Below are positions 51,023 through 59,257 of a stretch of DNA of 64,000 bases, piece after piece. Below the pieces are notes generated by a model. It did no database searches and was not told the DNA's origin. It saw only the letters and a list, made by a program, of their open reading frames with translations. The translations under genes were made by a program, and so were the position numbers. Origin of the DNA: Gemmatimonadaceae bacterium (lineage in GTDB: Bacteria; Gemmatimonadota; Gemmatimonadetes; Gemmatimonadales; Gemmatimonadaceae); the NCBI GenBank assembly GCA_020852815.1, contig JADZAN010000010.1, positions 124,001-188,000 on the forward strand. Direction: 5' to 3'. Positions within the stretch are counted from its first letter, which is position 1; the number at the start of each line of letters is the position of its first letter.

Positions 51023-52735
51023 GTGTCGGCTCGGCAGCGCCACGGTCGCTTCGTTGCGGCTATCCTGGTTGGATTGGCGATTCAGGGCTCCGTTTCGGAG
51101 CTCGGCGCCCAGCAGCAGACGTTGCAGCGCGGCCAGACCCCTGGCCCGCGCTTCATGGTCCCCGTACTTCGGAGCAATGAACGCGCGCTGGGGGCGCAGA
51201 TCGCCGACCAGCTCCGCGAGCGCATGGGGGGCGACTTCATGATGCGCACCCTGTGGATCATCCCGAAGTCGGACATCGAAAACGCGCTCGAGCAGTCCGG
51301 CTATTCCAAGACGGAACCGCTCAACGCCAACGACGCGAAGCAGCTCGCGAACCTCATTCGCGCCGAAGAGTACGTCGAAGGAACGGTCAACAAGACGGGC
51401 GCCGGCTACGAGTTCGAGGGCTACCTCCTCCTCGTGCGCGGTGACGGCATGGTCCAGCCGCTCCCCAAGGTCGCGGGCGCCAAGCTTGGCGACATCGCCA
51501 AGGGCGTCTCGGGCGCCATCGACGATGCCCGCAAGCCGCTCGACGAGATCAAGAAGTGCACGCTCGACGCGCGGCAGTCCAAGTGGAACGACGCCATCAC
51601 ATCGGCCCAGAAGGGGATGAAGGACTACCCCAACTCGGTCATGGCCCGCGTCTGCCTCCTCGAGATCGCCAACTCGCAGAAGTGGGGCGCCGACTCGATC
51701 ATCAAGTTCTCCGAGGACATCATCCGCCTGCATCCGCAGAACAAGCGCGCCCTCGCGCTCGTCTCGGATGCGTACGGTGAGAAGAAGATGGATGAGCAGC
51801 AGATCAAGACGCTCACCACGCTCCTCGCGCTCGACCCGACCAACGCCCGCCTCACCGAGACGGTCGTCAACATCATCGCCGCCAGCGGCAAGCCCGAAGT
51901 TGCCCGTCCCATCATCGACGAGGCGGTGAAGCAGAACCCGGGCGACCCCTCGCTCATCCGGCTCCAGTGGCGCATCTACCTCGCGCTCAAGGAGTACAAG
52001 CAGGCCGTCGCGATCGGTGAGGAGATGGTCAAGGCCGACACCGCCGTTGCCGACACGAACTTCTTCACGCGTCTCGCGTCGGCGTACCTCCTGTCGGGCG
52101 ATACCGCCAAGGCGGCCGAAGCGGCCGGGCGCGGGACCGCGAAGTTCGCCAACAACGCCGGGCTCTGGATGCTGCAGGGACAGCTGGCGCGTCAGGCGGG
52201 GCAGGGGTCGCAGTCGCTCATTGCCCTTCGCAAGGCGGTCGCAATCGATCCCAAGATCGCCGGTGCGAACCTGATGATTGCCCAGGCCTTCGCCGACATG
52301 AACCTGCCGGACTCGATGGTCATGGCGCTCAAGGCCGCTGAGGCCGCGGGCGATTCCAAGGAGACCATCGGCGGCATGGCGCTTTCGCAGGGCAACAAGA
52401 TGTACAAGGTATGGAACGCGCAGAATCCGAAGGTCCCGGAGGCTGCGGCGCCTATCCTCGACATTCTCGCCTACTCCGACAAGGTGGCGCCGTCGCCCAC
52501 GTCCAAGTTCCTCCAGGGCGTCATCAACCTGCTGCTGGGGCAGACGTATCTGACCAACAACGCGCAGGCCAAGAGCTGCGAAGTCGCCAACAAGGCGGCC
52601 GACGCGCTGACCAACGCCAACATGCTCATCCCGGCGGGGGCGAAGGCCTTCCCCGATCAGGCGGGACAACTCATGCAGGCGCTGCAGCAGTTCACGCCGT
52701 ACGCCGACAACCAGAAGAAGACGCTCTGCAAGTAG
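51023..52735 (+). CDS. Secreted TPR-repeat protein
   Basis: The protein of about 570 residues has a signal peptide (basic start, then VAAILVGLAIQGSVSELGAQQ), a domain with MMRTLWIIPKSDIENALEQ and an alpha/beta look (about 40-160), and then TPR-like repeats to the C-terminus. It is probably periplasmic or bound to the outer membrane. The function is unknown. Starts at ATG 50996, ATG 51017 and GTG 51023 are in frame. TTGGAGG at 51008-51014 is correctly spaced only for GTG 51023. It ends at a strong double hairpin. Confidence 0.8.
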   Translation: MSARQRHGRFVAAILVGLAIQGSVSELGAQQQTLQRGQTPGPRFMVPVLRSNERALGAQIADQLRERMGGDFMMRTLWIIPKSDIENALEQSGYSKTEPLNANDAKQLANLIRAEEYVEGTVNKTGAGYEFEGYLLLVRGDGMVQPLPKVAGAKLGDIAKGVSGAIDDARKPLDEIKKCTLDARQSKWNDAITSAQKGMKDYPNSVMARVCLLEIANSQKWGADSIIKFSEDIIRLHPQNKRALALVSDAYGEKKMDEQQIKTLTTLLALDPTNARLTETVVNIIAASGKPEVARPIIDEAVKQNPGDPSLIRLQWRIYLALKEYKQAVAIGEEMVKADTAVADTNFFTRLASAYLLSGDTAKAAEAAGRGTAKFANNAGLWMLQGQLARQAGQGSQSLIALRKAVAIDPKIAGANLMIAQAFADMNLPDSMVMALKAAEAAGDSKETIGGMALSQGNKMYKVWNAQNPKVPEAAAPILDILAYSDKVAPSPTSKFLQGVINLLLGQTYLTNNAQAKSCEVANKAADALTNANMLIPAGAKAFPDQAGQLMQALQQFTPYADNQKKTLCK

Positions 52736-52748
52736 AGCTGCGTTGAGC

Positions 52749-52810
52749 GTCGGCACAGGGTGCCGGCACCGATGTCCGAGACGCCCGCTACCGATCCGGT
52801 GGCGGGCGTC
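52749..52810 (+). terminator. Two consecutive hairpins after the TPR gene
   Basis: The first stem is GTCGGCAC (52749-52756) with GTGCCGGC (52760-52767), containing one G-T. The second is GACGCCCGC (52780-52788) with GCGGGCGTC (52802-52810), extended inward by ACCG/CGGT to a three-base loop. GCTCGTTTGC follows. This is the clearest transcription stop in the second half of the window and separates the TPR gene from the dcw cluster. Confidence 0.65.
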
Positions 52811-52922
52811 GCTCGTTTGCGTCGGGACGGCGAGCAAGGGGGCGAGCAATCAACTGGAGCGCCTTCGCGACGTGTCGCGAAGCAATGCACGCGATGTGCA
52901 TAACTCCGTTAGACACAAGCAC

Positions 52923-52952
52923 TTGACGCACCGTTCAAGGCTCGGCTAGTAT
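52923..52952 (+). promoter_or_regulatory. Promoter candidate for the dcw cluster
   Basis: TTGACG (52923-52928) and TAGTAT (52947-52952) are 18 bases apart. The -10 box overlaps the first ATG of the rsmH frame (52951), so that ATG would lie upstream of the transcript start. Confidence 0.5.
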
Positions 52953-52974
52953 GACGCGTCCTTCAATCGGCCGC

Positions 52975-53925
52975 ATGACCTGGGAGAGCGCCTACCATGC
53001 GCCGGTCCTCGCGCGCGAGGTGGCTGAGTTGTTAGGCAACGCACGGCATGTCCTCGACGGTACGCTCGGAGGCGGCGGCCATGCGTTGGCCCTGCTCGAG
53101 CGCGGCGCGCACGTGACCGGCATCGACCGCGACCCGGAAGCCGTCCGGGAGGCTCGGTCTCGCCTGTCGCGCTTTGTGGGCGCCGGGACGTTCGAGGCGT
53201 ATCAGGCCAACTACGCCGATCTCGAGTCGATCACCGCGCTCAGCGCTTCCCGCTTCGATGGGATCCTGCTCGACCTGGGCGTGTCGTCGCACCAGTTGGA
53301 CGATGAGCGGCGCGGCTTCACCTTTCGCCCGGGAGCGACGTTGGACATGCGCATGGGCGAAGACGCGACGCACACCGCCGCCGACTTTCTCAACACCGCG
53401 CCCGAGAGCGAACTGGCGTGGGTCTTTCGCGAATATGGCGACGAGCGCCGTGCGCCGCGCCTGGCGCGCGAGGTCGCGCGTCGGCGCGCCAACCGTCCCT
53501 TTGAGACGTCGGACGACTTCGTGGGTGCCATTCGCGGCGCCCTCGGCGCAACCTCGGGGCCGGCCGACTTCGCGCGCCTCTTCCAGGCCGTGCGCATCGC
53601 CATCAACGATGAACTCGCCGGGCTGGAGCGCGCGCTCCCGCTGTTGCGCGAACATCTTGCCCCTGGCGGCGTACTCGCCGTCATCGCCTACCACTCGGGC
53701 GAGGACCGCCTGGTGAAGCACGCCTTCCGCGAGTGGAGCACCGCCTGCACCTGCCCGCCGCGGCAGCCGGTGTGCACCTGCCGGGGTGTGGCGATGGGCA
53801 CCCTGCTCACGCGTCGCGCTATCACGGCGTCGGACGATGAGATCGCGTCCAACGCGCGCGCGCGCAGCGCACGCCTTCGCGCCTTCCAGCGCAGCACGGA
53901 GTCGGCATGGCCAAGCGCCGCGTAG
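52975..53925 (+). CDS. rsmH: 16S rRNA (cytosine-N4) methyltransferase RsmH
   Basis: RsmH methylates C1402 of 16S rRNA and classically opens the dcw cluster. The 316-residue protein starts HAPVLAREVAELL, then has the SAM-binding LDGTLGGGGHA, GIDRDP, LLDLGVSSHQLDD, RGFTFRPGATLDMRM, the C-terminal VIAYHSGEDRLVKHAF and a CTCPPRQPVCTC cysteine stretch. The ATG at 52975 is chosen over 52951 because the -10 box overlaps the latter and family members begin here. It overlaps ftsL by 19 bases. No mraZ gene precedes it. Confidence 0.95.
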   Translation: MTWESAYHAPVLAREVAELLGNARHVLDGTLGGGGHALALLERGAHVTGIDRDPEAVREARSRLSRFVGAGTFEAYQANYADLESITALSASRFDGILLDLGVSSHQLDDERRGFTFRPGATLDMRMGEDATHTAADFLNTAPESELAWVFREYGDERRAPRLAREVARRRANRPFETSDDFVGAIRGALGATSGPADFARLFQAVRIAINDELAGLERALPLLREHLAPGGVLAVIAYHSGEDRLVKHAFREWSTACTCPPRQPVCTCRGVAMGTLLTRRAITASDDEIASNARARSARLRAFQRSTESAWPSAA

Positions 53926-54215
53926 CCCGCCGGGGTCGCGTGCAAGTCGCCATCGCGCTCTCCGCCTTCGTTCTCGTGATGGTGGGGGTGGTCTGGCGAC
54001 GCACACTGGGCTACGGGAAGGCGCTCGAGATGCGGCAGATGGAGGGGCGCGTGAAGGAACTCGAGGCCGATCGCGCCAAGCTGGTGAACGACATTCGCAG
54101 CGGCAGTTCGATCGCGCGGCTGGCGCCCATCGCCGAGGCGCGTCTCGGGCTGCGCATCGCCAGCGACTCCCAGACCATCCACCTTCCCATGCCCGCGCCG
54201 CGGGAGCGGAACTGA
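53907..54215 (+). CDS. ftsL: FtsL-like division protein
   Basis: The 102-residue protein has a basic start, one membrane helix (about 13-30) and a coiled coil (about 40-70) with a short extracytoplasmic tail. The sequence is too short and variable for a motif-based call. The identification rests on this topology and on the position between rsmH and the division transpeptidase gene. FtsL would act with FtsB and FtsQ to activate FtsW and FtsI at the septum. Confidence 0.8.
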   Translation: MAKRRVARRGRVQVAIALSAFVLVMVGVVWRRTLGYGKALEMRQMEGRVKELEADRAKLVNDIRSGSSIARLAPIAEARLGLRIASDSQTIHLPMPAPRERN

Positions 54216-54218
54216 CGC

Positions 54219-56276
54219 ATGCAGGTCCCGACCCGCCTTCGCATCGTGCACGGCGTCCTCGCCGTCTTCGCCGTGGCGCTGGTGGCGCGTGCGGCGCAGG
54301 TGCAACTCTTCGAGCACGACAAGTGGGCGCAGCGCGCGGAGAGCCAGCACACCGCCGAGGCGTCGCTTCCCGCCCCGCGCGGCGAGATCGAGGATGCCAC
54401 CGGGACCACGCTCGCCCGCAGCCGCGAGTTGGTCTCGCTCAGCTTTGCGCTCGACGTGATGAAGGATCGCAAGGGGCTGTATCGCTCCCTTGTGAAGCTT
54501 GGCGTCTCGCCGGCCAAGGCGCGCCCCGTGCTGGACAAGCAGCGCAAGTGGTACGACCTGCGCGAGCGTTTCCTGCCGTCGACGGTCAGCGCGCTGGTGA
54601 AGGTGCCCGGCGTCCGTTCGGCCGCCGCGGGAGAGCGCGTCTACGTCGTGTCCGACGGGTCGCGCCAGCTGCTGGGGCGCTACGACGCGGCTACCAACAA
54701 GGGGGAAGGGCTGGAGCAACTCCTCGACTCGCTCCTGCGCGGCCAGCCGGGAACCGCGCGCACGCTGCGCGCCGCCAACGGACGTCGTTTCAACACTCCC
54801 GACCTGCTGAGCGAACCGCCGCGCCCCGGGCACACGGTGCGCCTGACGATCAACCAGGTCCTGCAGGACATCTGCGACCAGGCCATCGCCGACGCCACGC
54901 GCCGCCTCGATGCCGACGGTGGCGACATCGTCATCCTCGACCCGCATTCCGGTGAGCTGCGCTGCCTGACGAGCTTTCGTCGCGGTCAGCGCGTCTTCTC
55001 CCCGCTCACGATCGTCGAGCCGTTCGAGCCCGGCTCCACGCTCAAGCCGTTTCTGGTAGGGAAGCTGGTGCAGACGGGAAAGGCATCACCGGGCGAAATG
55101 ATCAACACGCGCAATGGCGTGTGGGAAGTGGACGGACGCCGGATCACCGACGTCCACAAGGCGAAGGCGATGAGTGTCGCCGACGTCATCCGGCACTCGT
55201 CCAACGTCGGGATTGCGACGCTGAGCGAGCGGCTCACGGACGGGGAGTTGTACACGCTGTATCGCGACCTGGGCTTCGGGACGCCGACCGGGATCTCGTT
55301 CCCGCGCGAGGCTGGCGGGACGCTGACGGAGCCGCGGCGGTGGACGAATCCCACGCACCACTCGCTGGCCATTGGCTACGAAGTGAGCGTGACGGCGTTG
55401 CAGCTGGCGCTGGCCTACGGCGCCATTGCCAATGGCGGCGAGCTCATGGCGCCGGCGCTCGTCAAGGAGATCCGTGACGCCGACGGCAAGGTCGTCTACA
55501 CGCACCAGCCGCGGCACCTGCGGCGCGTCTACTCCGAGAAGACCACGCGCACCGTGATGGCGATGCTGGAGAGCGTCGTCGACAGCGGGACGGCGCAGGA
55601 CGCGTCGCTGGCGACGTTCGACCTGGCGGGAAAGTCGGGCACGGCGCGCCGCACCGTTGGCGGGCGATACGGGCGCGGGGGCGTCCAGACCTACACGTCG
55701 TCGTTTGTCGGGCTCTTTCCGGCCCGCAAGCCGCAATACGTCGTGCTCGTCAAGCTGGACAACCCCCGCGGGACGTACTACGGCGGCAAGACGGCCGCCC
55801 CGGTCACCAAGGCGGTGATCACCGCCGCCCTCGCCGCGCGCAATGCGTCGCTGGACTGGGGGAACTTCACCCAGCGTCGCCCCTCGTACGTGGCGCCGCA
55901 GCAGCTGGCGGAGGACGCGCCCGCCGCCGCTGACGCGTCCCCCGCGCGCCAGGTGGCGGCCGGCGCGGTCGCCGCCGACTCGTCAGCCGCAACAGCCGCC
56001 CCGCTCCCGGTCGTCCCGCTCGTGGACACCACCCCCGAACCCGAACTCCGGGCGCCGACGCGCTTCGACATCTCGCGACCGCTCAAGGAGCAGGTCCGGC
56101 CCACGCGCGTCGTCTCGATCCCCGACGTGCGGGGGCTCCCGTTGCGCGTGGCGGTGCGCGAACTGCACCGCGCCGGCTTTCGCGTGCAGCTGACGGGTGG
56201 GAGCGGGAGCGTGACCGCCCCCCCACCCGGGGCCCCGGCGCGCACCGGATCCCTCGTCCGGCTCGCCCGCCCGTGA
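54219..56276 (+). CDS. ftsI: Division transpeptidase FtsI/PBP with one PASTA domain
   Basis: It cross-links septal peptidoglycan. The 685-residue protein has an N-terminal membrane helix (about 8-26), a PBP dimerisation domain, and the transpeptidase domain with S273-T-L-K276, S327-x-N329 and K472-S-G. An Ala/Pro linker (about 560-610) and a C-terminal PASTA domain (SIPDVRGLPLRVAVRELHRA) follow. The third motif is KSG, not KTG. The PASTA domain is more usual in Gram-positive and spore-forming lineages. It starts three bases after ftsL and overlaps murE by four. Confidence 0.93.
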   Translation: MQVPTRLRIVHGVLAVFAVALVARAAQVQLFEHDKWAQRAESQHTAEASLPAPRGEIEDATGTTLARSRELVSLSFALDVMKDRKGLYRSLVKLGVSPAKARPVLDKQRKWYDLRERFLPSTVSALVKVPGVRSAAAGERVYVVSDGSRQLLGRYDAATNKGEGLEQLLDSLLRGQPGTARTLRAANGRRFNTPDLLSEPPRPGHTVRLTINQVLQDICDQAIADATRRLDADGGDIVILDPHSGELRCLTSFRRGQRVFSPLTIVEPFEPGSTLKPFLVGKLVQTGKASPGEMINTRNGVWEVDGRRITDVHKAKAMSVADVIRHSSNVGIATLSERLTDGELYTLYRDLGFGTPTGISFPREAGGTLTEPRRWTNPTHHSLAIGYEVSVTALQLALAYGAIANGGELMAPALVKEIRDADGKVVYTHQPRHLRRVYSEKTTRTVMAMLESVVDSGTAQDASLATFDLAGKSGTARRTVGGRYGRGGVQTYTSSFVGLFPARKPQYVVLVKLDNPRGTYYGGKTAAPVTKAVITAALAARNASLDWGNFTQRRPSYVAPQQLAEDAPAAADASPARQVAAGAVAADSSAATAAPLPVVPLVDTTPEPELRAPTRFDISRPLKEQVRPTRVVSIPDVRGLPLRVAVRELHRAGFRVQLTGGSGSVTAPPPGAPARTGSLVRLARP

Positions 56277-57823
56277 ACGACATGGCACGGTCGACCGCCG
56301 CGACGCCAACGGTCGCACCGCCAACGGTCGCGCCGGACTCGGGCGTTGCCGTGGACGCGATCGTGCGCGCGCTGCGCGAGGGGGGCGAGTTGGTCGACGT
56401 GGTCGGGGAGCTGCCACCCTCCATCTCAGGCATCACCGACGATTCGCGCGCCGTCACGGCCGGCGCACTCTTCGTCGCCGTACGGGGGAGCGCGCGCGAC
56501 GGGCACGACTTCCTCGACGGCGCCAGCGCCGCCGGTGCCGCCGTTGCCATCGTGGAGGATGCATCGCGCACCGCGCTGCCGCGACTCGTGGTGCGCGACG
56601 CTCGTCGCGGCGCCGCCATCGCCGCCGCCGCCTTCCACCACGACCCCTGCCGATCGCTGTCGATCGTTGGAGTGACGGGCACGAGCGGCAAGACGACCAC
56701 GGTCTCGATGCTGCGCCACCTCCTCGACGCGCCCGAGGCGCCGGCGGCCTCCATCGGGACGCTCGGCGTCCTGGTCGGGAGCGAGGGAACTGCCTTCCCC
56801 GGCGGGAGCGGGCTCACGACGCCGGGACCCGTCGAGTTCCAGCGCGTCCTTCGCGCATTGGTCGACGCCGGCGTGCGTCGCGTGGCGATGGAGGTCTCGT
56901 CGCACGCCCTGGACCAGCGCCGCGTGGAAGGCGTCCCGTTCGATGCAGCCGTCTTCACCAACCTCAGTCGCGACCACCTCGACTATCACGGGACGCCCGA
57001 GGCGTACTTCGAGGCCAAGGCGCGCCTCGTCACGCAGCTGGCGCCGGGTGGCGCGGCCGTCGTCAATGACGACGTGGAGACCTGGCGCGCCCTCCCGGTG
57101 GCGCCGCGACTCGTTCGCTACGGGCTGCATTCCGTCTTTGCCGAGGTGCGGGCCAACGACGTCGCTGTCGGCCCGGGTGGAAGTGAGTGGACGCTGGCCA
57201 CCCCCGACGGCAGCGCCGAGGTGCGGCTCCCGCTCATCGGGGACTTCAACGTGTCGAACGCGTTAGGCGCGGCGGCCGCCGCCTGGGCGCTGGGGCTCCC
57301 GGTGGAGCAGGTCGCCGAGCGGCTCTCGACGCTGCCGCAGGTGCCGGGACGCCTCGAGCGCGTGCTCGACGCGCCAGCCGTCCTGCGCGACTACGCCCAC
57401 AAGCCCGACGCGCTGGAGCGCGCGCTGGCCGCGGTTCGCCCGTTCACCGCAGGACGCCTCATCGTCGTCTTCGGTTGCGGCGGCGACCGCGATCGAGGCA
57501 AGCGCCCGATCATGGGCGAGATCGCTGAGCGACTCGCCGACGTCGTCATCCTCACGAGCGACAATCCGCGCACCGAGGATCCGGAGCGCATCCTGGACGA
57601 GATCGAGCTCGGCATGCACCGCCCGCATGAACGCATCGAGGACCGCCGCATGGCAATCGCGCGGGCGCTGACCCTCGCCACGGCAGGCGACGTGGTGATG
57701 CTCGCCGGCAAGGGACACGAGACCTATCAGCTTCGCGGGACCACATACCATCCCTTCGACGAGAAGGCGATCGTGCGCGAACTCGCGGGCCACGCGCGCG
57801 GAGCCTCGGAGGGTGACCGATGA
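56273..57823 (+). CDS. murE: UDP-MurNAc-tripeptide synthetase MurE
   Basis: MurE adds the third amino acid to the peptidoglycan precursor. The 516-residue protein has the ATP loop VTGTSGKTTTV, TNLSRDHLDYHG, and the substrate-selecting motif DNPR in TSDNPRTEDP, which is typical for meso-diaminopimelate enzymes. A 25-residue Ala/Thr/Pro extension precedes the Mur domain. The start is GTG 56273 (GTGA overlap), with ATG 56282 as alternative. A GTTAGGC motif is at 57262-57268. Confidence 0.96.
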   Translation: MNDMARSTAATPTVAPPTVAPDSGVAVDAIVRALREGGELVDVVGELPPSISGITDDSRAVTAGALFVAVRGSARDGHDFLDGASAAGAAVAIVEDASRTALPRLVVRDARRGAAIAAAAFHHDPCRSLSIVGVTGTSGKTTTVSMLRHLLDAPEAPAASIGTLGVLVGSEGTAFPGGSGLTTPGPVEFQRVLRALVDAGVRRVAMEVSSHALDQRRVEGVPFDAAVFTNLSRDHLDYHGTPEAYFEAKARLVTQLAPGGAAVVNDDVETWRALPVAPRLVRYGLHSVFAEVRANDVAVGPGGSEWTLATPDGSAEVRLPLIGDFNVSNALGAAAAAWALGLPVEQVAERLSTLPQVPGRLERVLDAPAVLRDYAHKPDALERALAAVRPFTAGRLIVVFGCGGDRDRGKRPIMGEIAERLADVVILTSDNPRTEDPERILDEIELGMHRPHERIEDRRMAIARALTLATAGDVVMLAGKGHETYQLRGTTYHPFDEKAIVRELAGHARGASEGDR

Positions 57824-59205
57824 GCTTCTGGACGCTCGACCGCCTGACGCAGGCGCTGGGCGCGCAGCTCCGCGGCGCGCGCCCGGAAGGGCACGTGGCG
57901 CTGGGGCGCGTGGTGACCGACACGCGCATCGTTGCGGCTGGCGACGTCTTCGTGGCGCTCATCGGCGAGCGCTTCGACGGGCACGACTTCCTGGCTGAGG
58001 CGGTTCAACGCGGTTCGGTGGCCGTCGTGGTCGCCGATGCGCGGCGTGCGGTGGAGCTGAACGTGCCGGTGTTCGTGGTCGACGACACCACGCGCGCCCT
58101 GGGCGCGTTAGGCAGGTATCGCCGGCGCGCCTGGGGCGGGCCGGTGGTGGCGGTGGCGGGTTCCAACGGAAAGACGAGCACCAAGGAGCTGGTCGCCGCC
58201 GCACTCTCCAGCGCCTTTGATGTCCACGCCACGCGCGGGAACCTCAACAACCAGGTCGGGGTCCCGCTCACCCTGCTCGCCATTCCGGACGATGCCGGGA
58301 TTGCCGTGGTCGAGGTCGGAACCAACCATCCGGGCGAGGTGGCCGCACTGCGCGCGATCGTGGAGCCGGATCTCGCGGTGGTGACCTCGATCGGCGAGGA
58401 GCACCTCGAGGGGCTGGGCGACATGGACGGCGTGCTGCGTGAGGAGTGCGCGATCTTCGTCGACGTCCCCATCGCCATCACGCCGGCCTCGCAGCCGGAG
58501 GTGGCGCGTGAGGCGCGCCTGCGCGCGCAGCGCGTGATAGCCGCCGGCACCGAGGGGGGCGACCTGCACCCCGATCGTTGGGGGGTGGGCGCGGATGGGC
58601 GCGGCTGGGCGGAGCTGGGGGACGTACGGTTGCAGCTGCCGATGCTCGGCGCGCACAACGTGCGCAATGCGATGCTGGCGCTCGCGGTCGCGCGCGCCTG
58701 CGGCGTCGACCTCGCGGCCGCCGCGCAGTCCATCGCCGCCATGCCCCAGCTCAGCATGCGCAGCACGTTGGAGTCGGTGGGCACGCTCACGCTGCTCAAC
58801 GACGCCTACAACGCCAATCCGGCGTCGGCGCGCGAGGCGCTCGCGATGCTCGACGCCATCGGGGGGGAGCGACCGCGCGTCGCGGTGCTCGGCTCGATGC
58901 TGGAGCTCGGGCTCCACGCGCGCGAGCTGCACCGCGAGATCGCCGCACGCGCCCTCGCGTCGAAGGCCGAGGTCATCGCCGGCGTGGGCGACTTTGCCGA
59001 CGCCTTGCAGTCGCTCGCCGCCAACGATCCCCGCGTGATCGTCGCCGCCGACGCCGAGTCGCTCTGGCCGCTGCTCGCGCCACGCCTCCCGATGGATGCC
59101 GTCGTCCTGCTCAAGGGCTCGCGCGGCACGCGCCTGGAGCGACTCGTTCCGCACCTCCGCCACTTTGCCGGCCTCCCCGCCGCCGACCCCTCACCCACTC
59201 ACTGA
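57820..59205 (+). CDS. murF: UDP-MurNAc-tripeptide:D-Ala-D-Ala ligase MurF
   Basis: MurF adds D-Ala-D-Ala. The 461-residue protein has VVTDTRIV, the ATP loop VAGSNGKTSTKEL, GNLNNQVGVPLTLL, VEVGTNHPGE, AHNVRNAMLALA, LLNDAYNANP and LGSMLELG, all standard for MurF. It overlaps murE by four bases. After its stop the octamer array fills most of the 52-base gap to mraY. Confidence 0.96.
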   Translation: MSFWTLDRLTQALGAQLRGARPEGHVALGRVVTDTRIVAAGDVFVALIGERFDGHDFLAEAVQRGSVAVVVADARRAVELNVPVFVVDDTTRALGALGRYRRRAWGGPVVAVAGSNGKTSTKELVAAALSSAFDVHATRGNLNNQVGVPLTLLAIPDDAGIAVVEVGTNHPGEVAALRAIVEPDLAVVTSIGEEHLEGLGDMDGVLREECAIFVDVPIAITPASQPEVAREARLRAQRVIAAGTEGGDLHPDRWGVGADGRGWAELGDVRLQLPMLGAHNVRNAMLALAVARACGVDLAAAAQSIAAMPQLSMRSTLESVGTLTLLNDAYNANPASAREALAMLDAIGGERPRVAVLGSMLELGLHARELHREIAARALASKAEVIAGVGDFADALQSLAANDPRVIVAADAESLWPLLAPRLPMDAVVLLKGSRGTRLERLVPHLRHFAGLPAADPSPTH

Positions 59206-59212
59206 CCCGCGC

Positions 59213-59244
59213 CTCGTCTTCTCGTCTTCCCGTCTACCCGTCTT
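59213..59244 (-). repeat. AAGACGAG octamer array between murF and mraY
   Basis: Read on the plus strand it is CTCGTCTT twice, then CCCGTCTA and CCCGTCTT, i.e. four octamers in the opposite orientation to the other two arrays, the last two partly degraded. It occupies the space where a ribosome-binding site for mraY would be expected. On the plus strand it is pyrimidine-rich and offers none. Confidence 0.8.
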
Positions 59245-59257
59245 CTCCCCCAAGCGA

